Positions 16,633 through 23,923 of a DNA stretch of 29,150 nt are shown piece after piece. Made by a program: the position numbers and the translations under genes. This stretch comes from DAIDKA01 sp035503515 (GTDB lineage: Bacteria; Pseudomonadota; Gammaproteobacteria; Steroidobacterales; Steroidobacteraceae): NCBI GenBank assembly GCA_035503515.1, contig DATJTJ010000196.1, positions 1-29,150 on the forward strand, in the 5' to 3' direction. Position 1 is the stretch's first letter, and every line of letters starts with the position of its first letter. The notes beneath the pieces are model-generated. The model was not told where the DNA came from. It saw only the letters and a list, made by a program, of their open reading frames with translations, and searched no databases.

Positions 16633-17610
16633 TCAATTGGAGCTCTGCACGTCCGGTCCCGTGAAATACAGCATGTTTTCCCTGGTAGCGATGTAGATAT
16701 GCAGTTTTTCAAGCACATTCATACCAAGGTTGAGCGGCACGACCCCCGAGCACCCTTTGTACGCGGCTCCGGCGTCCTTGCCGAGGCCGACGATCACACT
16801 GCAGTTCGGCGACCCCGGAATTAGCCGAATCCGTGCGTTCATCACGCTGAAACCGCTGGAAGTCAACTCCATGGCGCGATACTGGCCGAGAACGGTCTCC
16901 CCTTGCGTCACTTCCTTCTCGACGCCTGCAGAATGCTCATCAAAGCCAAAAAGCCTGCGTGTAACATCGGTAGTCAACGATGTTTCGGCGAGGCCGGTCG
17001 CCAGAGCCGCATCGATTTTCCTGCCCTCAAGCTCGACCGGAAAATAGACATTTCCAAGGTCTCCACGGCGCATGACGGCGGTACTGAAGGTCGAACTCCA
17101 GTACACGACTTTTCCGGGGCAATGGTCTTGGGAAAAAAGTTTCAATTTGCGATGCGGCAGATCCAGCTCCAGATCAAGGTTGCCGAACATATCCATTCCG
17201 ATATCGCCAATGACACCTTCCTCGGCAGCCGAATAGTGCGGACCGACCAGCAGATCGATGCGGCTATACCGTGCGCCGCCCAAGGAGAGCCCATCGACAG
17301 CCGCCAGCTCGGTGACGCGACCGCCGCCGCCGTAGACTTCAAAGATGCCGGAATCCAGTGAATAGGTCTTGATCTTCCTTTCCACCACAATGGAGTGGTC
17401 TATGACCGAAACGCCAGACGACAGTTTCAGTTCCATCCTGAAAGGGCTGCCACTCAAAGTAACGGGAACCAGCACTCGGTGGTGTGCAGTCACGGTAACG
17501 TCGAGGGAAGCGACCTGCCTGAGGTGGCAGTCCTGCATCCCCTCGACCGCGGCATGGGCCGCGCCCGAAGCAAGGATTGCGGACGCGCAGAGGAATATTC
17601 CGATTTTCAT
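16633..17610 (-). CDS. Secreted retropepsin-fold protein lacking both catalytic aspartates
   Basis: A 325-residue protein with signal peptide MKIGIFLCASAILASGAAHA. The ATG at 17610 has GGGAG about six bases upstream. A longer open frame to 17739 lacks these features. It has the same two-lobe layout as the aspartic-protease-like gene at 22163, with an N-terminal Cys (QDCHLRQ) and paired strands ending in GVIGDIGMDMFGNLDLELDL. Where the relative has LDTGA in each lobe, this protein has LSSGV (about 63-67) and LATGL (about 203-207), so both catalytic Asp residues are gone. It is probably a non-proteolytic binding protein or a decaying paralogue. Base composition is about half G+C, well below its neighbours, and it lies in the tRNA-bounded segment. 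Confidence 0.75.
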   Translation of the reverse strand: MKIGIFLCASAILASGAAHAAVEGMQDCHLRQVASLDVTVTAHHRVLVPVTLSGSPFRMELKLSSGVSVIDHSIVVERKIKTYSLDSGIFEVYGGGGRVTELAAVDGLSLGGARYSRIDLLVGPHYSAAEEGVIGDIGMDMFGNLDLELDLPHRKLKLFSQDHCPGKVVYWSSTFSTAVMRRGDLGNVYFPVELEGRKIDAALATGLAETSLTTDVTRRLFGFDEHSAGVEKEVTQGETVLGQYRAMELTSSGFSVMNARIRLIPGSPNCSVIVGLGKDAGAAYKGCSGVVPLNLGMNVLEKLHIYIATRENMLYFTGPDVQSSN

Positions 17611-17759
17611 TTCGCTCCCAGGTCGTTGTGCGGGAATGTGGCCATGCTGGAGCAGCGGGGCCACTGGACCCACGCCGCACCGCACAGACTCGACAAAAAT
17701 GTGTCCGTGAGCGCGCACGAGATACGAGGTTGCGGCCACGCGAAGGGGGTAGGCCTGTT

Positions 17760-17787
17760 TGCCTGACTACCAGTTTTCAATCAGGCA
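17760..17787. repeat. Inverted repeat TGCCTGA-N14-TCAGGCA
   Basis: A perfect 7-base inverted repeat with a 14-base spacer. It lies upstream of the minus-strand pseudo-retropepsin gene and just left of the tRNA-like repeat. It could be an operator or a recombinase arm site. Its short length leaves chance as a real possibility. Confidence 0.35.
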
Positions 17788-17800
17788 CATAGGTCAGTCA

Positions 17801-17823
17801 ATCCGACTCCGGCCTCGACACCA
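17801..17823 (+). repeat. Right copy of the tRNA-Leu 3'-end repeat (possible remnant att site)
   Basis: ATCCGACTCCGGCCTCGACACCA-type sequence, here an imperfect direct copy of the tRNA-Leu 3' end at 16471-16493, including GACTCCG, CCTCG and CACCA. No cloverleaf can be built around it, so it is not a tRNA. With the left copy it bounds a lower-GC segment of about 1.3 kb. Confidence 0.45.
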
Positions 17824-17845
17824 GGCGCGCGATTGTCCTTGCCAG

Positions 17846-17867
17846 GCGCCTGCGGCGCGTTTACTTT
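17846..17867 (+). terminator. Terminator-like hairpin downstream of the tRNA-end remnant
   Basis: GCGCC-TGC-GGCGC forms a 5-base GC stem with a 3-base loop, followed by GTTTACTTT. No plus-strand gene ends just before it. It sits 23 bases after the tRNA-like repeat, where a tRNA terminator would be expected. The short stem and imperfect T-run keep confidence low. Confidence 0.4.
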
Positions 17868-17887
17868 ACGTGGCAAAGTTGACGCCA

Positions 17888-18310
17888 ATGAACGTCTACG
17901 TTGCCTTGTTCAATTCGATGCTCGAGTGCTGCGATCGCATGGGCGCCCGGCTCGGAATCCTCTACACCACGACGATGGCTGCGTTAGGCCTGTGCCTGTG
18001 CCTGAATGTCCTCAGTGTCATCGACCTGCTGTGGTCCGCCCGCGTGGTGGCCAATCCCTACGCCGGCACCCATGGCCTGCATCCGCAGCACTACGTTTAC
18101 GGGGTGCTGTATGGCTGCCTGGCGCTCAACACGGTATTGGCGCGCCTGCTGTTTCGTGCCGATCCCGCATCCTCGCCCCCGGCGGGAGACGAACCCGACG
18201 TGGACCGGTCGCACCAGGCAATTCCCTGGTTGCGTCTGCCGGGAACGGCCTATCTGCTGGGATCGGTGGTCCTGTTCATGGCGACATTGGCCGCGGGGCT
18301 GCTGCGATGA
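17888..18310 (+). CDS. Small membrane protein of unknown function
   Basis: A 140-residue protein starting MNVYVALFNSMLE. Hydrophobic segments lie at about 25-46 (YTTTMAALGLCLCLNVLSVI), 70-92 (YVYGVLYGCLALNTVLARLL) and 117-139 (TAYLLGSVVLFMATLAAGLL), so three membrane crossings are likely. A polar loop of about 25 residues lies between the second and third. I do not recognise the family. The ATG at 17888 has no strong ribosome-binding site. The open frame continues upstream to 17759, but that extension would cross the tRNA-like repeat and the hairpin. Codon use is GC-rich, like the surrounding chromosome and unlike the neighbour to its left. Confidence 0.55.
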   Translation: MNVYVALFNSMLECCDRMGARLGILYTTTMAALGLCLCLNVLSVIDLLWSARVVANPYAGTHGLHPQHYVYGVLYGCLALNTVLARLLFRADPASSPPAGDEPDVDRSHQAIPWLRLPGTAYLLGSVVLFMATLAAGLLR

Positions 18311-18340
18311 AAGCCGCGACGCAGCCCCCATGACTCGGCG

Positions 18341-18481
18341 GTGACCGTCAGGGCCGCAATCGTCCGGCCCAGCGGCTGGCTCCCGCTGGCGTTGTCGGGC
18401 GGCGCCTGCTGCGTGGTGATCGGGCTGCAGGTTCTCGCCATGGCCGCGGCGGCGACCCCCGTCTTCGGGCTCGGACTATAG
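18341..18481 (+). CDS. Possible 46-residue single-pass membrane protein
   Basis: GTG to TAG, 46 codons: a short basic N terminus (MTVRAAIVRPSG), then an almost continuous hydrophobic stretch (WLPLALSGGACCVVIGLQVL and beyond). It lies 30 bases after the previous small membrane protein on the same strand and could be co-transcribed. There is no clear ribosome-binding site and no family recognised. It may be a small membrane protein or simply an open frame in GC-rich DNA. The rest of 18311-18589 shows no other gene. Confidence 0.25.
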   Translation: MTVRAAIVRPSGWLPLALSGGACCVVIGLQVLAMAAAATPVFGLGL

Positions 18482-18589
18482 GCCGGGCCGGTCCCCCAAC
18501 TTCTGGTGCTGTGCCGCACAAGGGCGGCGGGCCCGTATTCTGGCCGCTGCGTGCCAAATGCAGCCGCAGGGTCTAATGTCCCGCCCGTC

Positions 18590-20057
18590 ATGCATCCCCG
18601 ACCGGTAATGCCCAAGTCGGCCGCCACCGTCGTGACGCTGGGCGCAGCCGTACTGGCAGTCATCATGCCGGTGGTGCTCGCCCTCCACCTGGCCGACCGG
18701 CAGGCACGGGAAAGCGAAATGAAGCTCGTGACCGGCTATGCGCGCGACGTGCTGCATCGGTCGGAGAATACGGCCTCGCAGGCCGAAGCGGCCATCAACG
18801 CCCTGGCCGCCACGCACTCCCCCGACCCCTGCTCGAATTCGAATCTCGCGCTCATGCGCAGCCTGAACCTGTCGTCGACCTACCTGCAGGCCATCGGTTA
18901 CGTGCAGAACGATAGTCTGCTGTGCTCCTCGCAGGGCCGGGATGCGGTGCCGGTCGGGCCCGTGGACTGGACGACGCCCAACGGCGTCAACATCCGCCTC
19001 AACGTGAAATTTCCGTTCGACCCGGGCACGGGTTACCTGATCATCGAAGGGCGCAACGGCTACGCGGCGATCGTCAACAAGGATCTGCCGCTGGACGCGA
19101 CGACCAACGAGCCGGACGTCTCGCTCGCGGGTTTTGCACCGAACAACGGCAGGCTACTGGCCACGCGCGGTTACATCGATCCGCAGTGGGTCGGCAACGC
19201 CATCGGCCGCACGTTCATTGCCCGCGGCCATGTGGTCGCGGTGGTGCGTTCGAGCCGCTACGTCGTCGGAGCGATCGCCGCACTGCCGGTCTCCTACATG
19301 GCATCGCAGTCGCGGGCCACCGCACGCGTGCTGATACCGGCGGGCCTCATTGCCGGATTGGTGCTTGCCCTCGCCGCGGTGTACCTGGGACGGCTGCAGA
19401 CGGCGATGCCCGTGGTCATCAGGGCGGCGATCAGGCGCGGCGAATTCCGCATGCACTACCAGCCGATCGTGGATCTGCACACCCATGCGTGGGTGGGCGC
19501 GGAGGCACTGATACGCTGGCAGCGTCCGGGCGGCGAGATGGTACGCCCGGACCTGTTCATCCCGGTCGCCGAGGACGCCGGCATGATCCAGCGCATCACC
19601 CGGCACGTGCTGGAACTGGTGGGGAAGGATGCCGAGGATCTGTTCCTGCGGCGCCCGGATTTCTACATTGCGATCAATCTGTCCTCGGACGATCTGCACT
19701 CCGAGGAGATCGTCGGACGGTTGCAGGAGCTTGCGAGGGTCACCCACGCCGCGCAGGGCAATCTCGTCGTGGAAGTGACCGAACGGGGGTTCATCAGGCT
19801 CGAGCTCGCGCAACACACCGTGCGCCAGTTGCGCAAGGACGGCATCCGCGTGGCCGTCGACGATTTCGGTACCGGTTATTGTCGCCCTGCACATCATCCA
19901 GATGGCGAAATCCCTGAACCTGAAAATGGTGGCCGAAGGCGTCGAGACCGAGACCCAGGCGCTGTTCCTGCGCGATCTGGGCGTGCAGTACGCACAGGGT
20001 TTCCTGTTCAGCAAACCCATGCCGATGGACGAACTCATCGTCCGGATGCTCCGTTAG
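18590..20057 (+). pseudogene. CSS-motif/EAL c-di-GMP phosphodiesterase (PdeC-like) broken by an internal deletion
   Basis: The first 430 codons read as a CSS-motif sensor joined to an EAL domain. Membrane helices lie at about 11-33 and 248-267. Between them is a periplasmic domain with Cys81 and the CSS triplet (Cys112-Ser113-Ser114). The EAL domain starts at about 275, with GAEALIRW (Glu305), INLSS, EVTER and DDFGTGY. Directly after GTGY (19877-19879) the frame changes. From about 19881 a second frame reads VALHIIQMAKSLNLKMVAEG and QGFLFSKPMP to a TAG at 20055. The roughly 30-35 residues expected between, including the catalytic LKID block, are missing, so a frameshifting deletion of about 100 bases is inferred. 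An ATT at the junction may be microhomology. The start could also be the ATG at 18608. Confidence 0.85.
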
Positions 20058-22054
20058 CGGTCGGATCGAAAGCCGATCCTGGCGTGGGTGCCATCGCAGA
20101 AGGGCTTGCTGGCGCTGCCACCGCAGCGGCACAGATTCGTGGCAAGCGTGCGCGCGACGACCCTGCCGGTGCCGCTGATGATCTGCAGGTTACCGCGCAC
20201 CGCAAGCGGGCCGTCGGGTTGCGGATCGATGGCCAGCGGTCCGTCGACCTGCGGCGTCGGCTCCGACTGGGTCGTGGGCGGCTCGCCGCTGGCGGCGAAT
20301 CCCACCTCGTGGTGGGACCCATCGCAGAAGGGTTTCTGTCTGGACGCTCCGCAGCGGCACAGCGTCGCCCGATAGCCCCGCTCCTCGCCGTCGATGAGCA
20401 GGGGCGCACGGAATGCATAGGGCCCCGCCTCCCGGATGCTGACCAGGTTCACCGGTGGCGCCTGCTCCTGGGCGCCGCCATCCAGGCGCCGGTAGCGGAT
20501 CGCCCCGGACGGGCACAGGTGCGCGATCTCCACGACGCCCGGGACCGGCATGGCCTCGGGATGGATCCACGGCCCCTTCACGTTTGCGAGGAACACCTGC
20601 GGCGCCCCGGTGACACAGAATCGGGCGTGGATGCAGCGGCGCCCCTCGAACTGCAGTTCGATGGCAGAGGTCCGCACCGTCTCCACGCCATCCACGATCG
20701 TGGTCTGCGGATCGTGTGCGGCGCCGGCCCGCGCCACGGCGGAGTCATCCCGGGCGTTATCTCCGGAGTTCCTCGGTGCCGCCGGTGCCCCGGCCAGCCG
20801 GCGGCTCATTTCAAAGCCGCGCACCGCGCGCGTGTACAGATGGGCGAGCTGGTCCCGCGCCGTCCGCACGCGCGGATCGTCGGGGTCGGGCAGTTCGTTC
20901 GCCGCCCGGGTGAAGCATTCCAGTCGCTCCAGGAACAGGCGCCGGGCTGCACGTCCCGGCGCCAGCGGTGCCGCATCGCGCAGGGCCGTGAACGACATGC
21001 CCGCGTTGCATCCCGGATTGGAAGGTCCGGCGGGAAGGCGTGCGGCGCGCTCGGCCAAGGGCGTGATGGCGCGCATCAGGCCGACCGCCAGATCCACGGC
21101 GAGCGATTTTTCATCCTGCGGCCCCCGGATGACGTAGGCATAGGCCAGCAGCCGAACCATCAGTCCGTAGGCCGCGTTCGCCAGATCCACCACCGCGGTC
21201 GCCTCCGGGTCCTCGATCCACACCCGGCCTTCGGGCCGCGGCGGTTCGCGCAACACCGGATTGGTGGCCGCCGGAAACGCCGGCGTGAAATCGGGATTCT
21301 CGGTGAGCAGCTGCCGGTACTCCGCGCGGATGCGTCCGAAGCGTTGGTAGTGCGAGTCGGTCGCATCGCGGGGCGCGCCTTCGCCCTGGACGACGATGGC
21401 GTCGAACGCGGCGAGTGCGGTCTTCAGGCAGATGACGGGCTTCGCGGCCGGAAGCCCCACTTCATTGGGCGACAGCTGCACCGCCGGATCGCCGTCGAAC
21501 GCCTTGTCTTCGGTCTCGCGCGCCACCAGGTCGCGCAGTGCCGCGGAGAGCGCCGCGTAGAAATCACCGACCGTGTCGTAGTTGATGCTCATGGGCGTGA
21601 TCCGCGCCCGGTCGTTGCCGCGGCGGAAGCTGCCCGCATAGGCGAACCCATCGCCGTCGCACTCCGTCGAATCCTTCGGTCGTTCGAGGAAGATGAAGTG
21701 CTGCAGGGTGGCCTGGTTGAACGGCGCCAGCCGCACCGTGACGCTGGCCGGCAGATTGCCCGGTTCCAGCGGAAAGTTGCCGCGCCCGAAGCGCGGTGTT
21801 CCGCCGAGCGCGGAGGTGATGTTCCACACGGCCGTCAGATGTCCCATCTCCTCCACCGACACCTTGAGCAGCTCGCTGCGCCAGCGGCGTACCACCTCGA
21901 CTTCGCCAGGACGCAGGCCCTCCGCCTCGCAGTCCCGCAGGCTGAAGGCCGCGTAGAGGTAGGTGCACATCAGGTTGTGTTCGAGTTCCGCCGCCTCGTA
22001 GAGCGCATGCAGGATCTCCTCGCGACTCCTGATCCGGGCGGCAACGGCGTTCAT
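20054..22054 (-). CDS. Multidomain iron protein: VioB-type ferritin-like domain, Fer4_19 domain and two CDGSH domains
   Basis: A 666-residue cytoplasmic protein, with no signal or membrane segment. Residues 10-260 resemble the ferritin-like domain found in VioB/RebD-type proteins, with candidate metal ligands Glu23 (YEAAELEHNL) and Glu69-x-x-His72 (EEMGHL). A helical region reaches about 425. Residues 452-524 form a Fer4_19-type (YjdI-like) single-cluster domain with Cys474, Cys480 and Cys514 (HLCPSGAIRY). Two CDGSH motifs follow: Cys566, Cys568, Cys577, His581 and Cys642, Cys644, Cys653, His657. It probably binds a di-iron centre plus three Fe-S clusters, and substrate and partners are unknown. 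GGAGA lies seven bases before the ATG. Its stop overlaps that of the EAL pseudogene, sharing TTAG. Confidence 0.85.
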   Translation of the reverse strand: MNAVAARIRSREEILHALYEAAELEHNLMCTYLYAAFSLRDCEAEGLRPGEVEVVRRWRSELLKVSVEEMGHLTAVWNITSALGGTPRFGRGNFPLEPGNLPASVTVRLAPFNQATLQHFIFLERPKDSTECDGDGFAYAGSFRRGNDRARITPMSINYDTVGDFYAALSAALRDLVARETEDKAFDGDPAVQLSPNEVGLPAAKPVICLKTALAAFDAIVVQGEGAPRDATDSHYQRFGRIRAEYRQLLTENPDFTPAFPAATNPVLREPPRPEGRVWIEDPEATAVVDLANAAYGLMVRLLAYAYVIRGPQDEKSLAVDLAVGLMRAITPLAERAARLPAGPSNPGCNAGMSFTALRDAAPLAPGRAARRLFLERLECFTRAANELPDPDDPRVRTARDQLAHLYTRAVRGFEMSRRLAGAPAAPRNSGDNARDDSAVARAGAAHDPQTTIVDGVETVRTSAIELQFEGRRCIHARFCVTGAPQVFLANVKGPWIHPEAMPVPGVVEIAHLCPSGAIRYRRLDGGAQEQAPPVNLVSIREAGPYAFRAPLLIDGEERGYRATLCRCGASRQKPFCDGSHHEVGFAASGEPPTTQSEPTPQVDGPLAIDPQPDGPLAVRGNLQIISGTGRVVARTLATNLCRCGGSASKPFCDGTHARIGFRSDR

Positions 22055-22119
22055 CGGCGTTCTCCGTGTCTTGCTGGCGGCATCTATCGCATCCTTTCCG
22101 CGCCGATTCAAGATTGGAC

Positions 22120-22125
22120 TAAAAT
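22120..22125 (+). promoter_or_regulatory. Candidate -10 box for the retropepsin/TPR gene
   Basis: TAAAAT stands out in the 108-base divergent gap between the CDGSH gene and the retropepsin/TPR gene. A weak TTTCCG (22095-22100) lies 19 bases upstream. The leader to the ATG at 22163 would be about 30 bases. Confidence 0.3.
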
Positions 22126-22162
22126 GCGGCCGCCGGATCGGAACAGCCGGGAGGGGGATCGG

Positions 22163-23923
22163 ATGGCTGGCAGGCTTTGGCGCCGCGGCATGCTGGCGCT
22201 GGCATTCGCATGGCTGTGCGCGGGCAACGCCCGGGCGGAGTGCAAGCTGCAGGCCTTCCTGACGCTGCCGGTCACCATGAGCGGCAGCCAGCCACTGGTG
22301 ACCGTCGGACTCAACGGCACCGAGGTCCGCATGCTGCTCGATACGGGCGCGTTCTTCAGCTTCGTGACGCCCGAGGCCGCCCGGCGCGCAAGCCTGACTG
22401 TGGGCCTTGCACCCGAAGGCCTGCGGGTGGCGGGGGTCGGCGGCGAGGCGACTCCCGAACTGGCCAACGTCAAGGACTTCAGGCTGGGCAATCAGGCCCT
22501 GCATCGGGTCGATCTGCTCGTCTACGGCGACCGTCTGGGCGCGGATGGCATTCTCGGACAGAACATCCTGCGGCTCGGCGCCATTGAACTCGACCTGGCG
22601 AATGGCGTCGTACGACTGCTCAAGGCCAGCGGCTGCGCGCATGCGAACCTGGCCTACTGGGCCCGCGGCACCCCCGTTGGCGTGCTCAACATCCGTAACA
22701 CCGAGGTGCGCTCGCCCCAGATCGTCGCTTCCGCGCAGCTGAACGGCAAGAACATCAACGTGATGTTCGACACCGGCGCGGGCTCCTCGCACCTGTCGCT
22801 GCGGGCGGCCGCGAACGCAGGCGTGACGCCGCAGAGCCCGGGAGTGGTCCCCGGCGGACTGCGCTTCGGTATCGGCAGTGCGGCGCGCGATTCGTGGATC
22901 GCACCGTTCAGGTCCTTCACGCTGGACATCGAGCAGACGCTCAACACGCGCATCCGCATCGGCGATCTGGGGGCGCTGCCGGGGGACGTGGACATGCTGC
23001 TCGGCGCGGACTTCTTCCTGTCGCACCATGTCCTCATCGACTACGGCGAGCGGCGACTGTTCTTCACCTACAACGGCGGACCGGTGTTCGACCTGAGCGT
23101 GCGCGGTCCCGCCCAGGCTGCGGCAAACGCATCGCCGGCGGGCAGTTCGCCGGGGCCCGACGCTGCTGAGCTGGACCGTCGCGCCCAGGCTTCGCTCGCG
23201 CGCAACGAACTGCGCGCCGCCATCGCCGATCTTGGCCTGGCCGTTGCGGCCGATCCGGGCAACCCCCAGTATCGGCTGCATCGGGCCGCGGCCCTCGAGC
23301 GCTCCGGTGACGTGCGTTCGAGCCTCAGCGATCTGGACGCGGCGCTGCGCCTGCAGCCGAACCTGACCGAGGCGCTGATGCTGCGTGCGGACATCCGGAT
23401 CCGCCACAATGACCTCGACGGGGCGCGCGCCGATTTTGCGGCCGCCGAGACCGGCGCGCCGGGCCGCTACGAGCTGCAGCTGCAGGAAGCCGGCGCCTAC
23501 ACGGCCACCGAACGCTATCCGCTGGCGTTGGAGTTGCTGAATCGCTGGATTGCGGCGCATTCACAGGATGAGCGGCTCTACGATGCCCTGGCCGAACGCT
23601 GCCTGGTGCGCGGCATGCTCGGCCAGGAACTGGATGCGGCGCTGTCGGACTGCAATTCGGCGCGGCGCCACGAGTCCGGCAATTCGCAGGTCCTCTACGC
23701 CCGTGGCATCGTGCAGTTGCGTCGCAAGGATTACGCGCGGGCGATCGCGGACTTCAGCGACACTCTCGCGCTGCAGCCGCGGTTCGCGCCGGCCCTCTAC
23801 GCCCGGGGACTGGCGAGGACCGGCAAGGGCGACCGGGCCGCGGGCGCAACCGACATGCAGGCCGCTTCGGCTCTGCTGCCTACGGTGGCTCGCCCGTTCC
23901 GGGATGTCGGCCTGACTCCTTAA
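22163..23923 (+). CDS. Secreted two-lobed retropepsin-like aspartic protease with C-terminal TPR repeats
   Basis: A 586-residue protein with an N-terminal signal peptide (MAGRLWRRGMLALAFAWLCA, cut near ARA-E26). Two retropepsin-like lobes follow. Lobe 1 is about 40-155, with the catalytic motif LLDTGAFFSFV (Asp60). Lobe 2 is about 183-305, with MFDTGAGSSHLSL (Asp203). Each lobe carries the later hydrophobic-Gly flap element (DGILGQNIL, DMLLGADFFL). A short Ala/Pro/Ser linker leads to TPR repeats at about 335-575 (RKDYARAIADFSDTLALQPR). It is probably a periplasmic protease or binding protein with a TPR docking surface; the substrate is unknown. A GGGAGGGGG ribosome-binding site precedes the ATG. 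It ends in TTAA shared with the convergent hydrolase gene. The paralogue at 16633-17610 lacks both Asp residues and the TPR part. Confidence 0.85.
   Translation: MAGRLWRRGMLALAFAWLCAGNARAECKLQAFLTLPVTMSGSQPLVTVGLNGTEVRMLLDTGAFFSFVTPEAARRASLTVGLAPEGLRVAGVGGEATPELANVKDFRLGNQALHRVDLLVYGDRLGADGILGQNILRLGAIELDLANGVVRLLKASGCAHANLAYWARGTPVGVLNIRNTEVRSPQIVASAQLNGKNINVMFDTGAGSSHLSLRAAANAGVTPQSPGVVPGGLRFGIGSAARDSWIAPFRSFTLDIEQTLNTRIRIGDLGALPGDVDMLLGADFFLSHHVLIDYGERRLFFTYNGGPVFDLSVRGPAQAAANASPAGSSPGPDAAELDRRAQASLARNELRAAIADLGLAVAADPGNPQYRLHRAAALERSGDVRSSLSDLDAALRLQPNLTEALMLRADIRIRHNDLDGARADFAAAETGAPGRYELQLQEAGAYTATERYPLALELLNRWIAAHSQDERLYDALAERCLVRGMLGQELDAALSDCNSARRHESGNSQVLYARGIVQLRRKDYARAIADFSDTLALQPRFAPALYARGLARTGKGDRAAGATDMQAASALLPTVARPFRDVGLTP

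Noticed and set aside
16494..17800. Integrase or transposase gene inside the tRNA-bounded segment
   Set aside because: Only the retropepsin-fold gene is present. No tyrosine recombinase, DDE transposase or inverted-repeat ends were found; xerD at 26669 is the chromosomal dimer-resolution enzyme.
17801..17823. A second, complete tRNA gene
   Set aside because: Only the 3' 23 bases resemble a tRNA. No acceptor, D or anticodon arm can be formed upstream.
20088..20362. DNA repeat between the two similar stretches near 20088 and 20322
   Set aside because: The similarity is explained by the two CDGSH motifs encoded by the same gene, an internal domain duplication rather than a mobile repeat.
22055..23560. 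N-terminal extension of the CDGSH protein to 1168 residues
   Set aside because: The extension is antisense to the retropepsin/TPR gene and lacks recognisable domains. The ATG at 22054 has a good ribosome-binding site and begins the ferritin-like domain.
18506..23923. A single 1805-residue EAL-antisense-protease-TPR fusion protein
   Set aside because: The section 20058-22160 is antisense to an intact gene with clear CDGSH and ferritin-like motifs and shows no protein-like pattern itself. The true retropepsin/TPR gene has its own ribosome-binding site and signal peptide at 22163.
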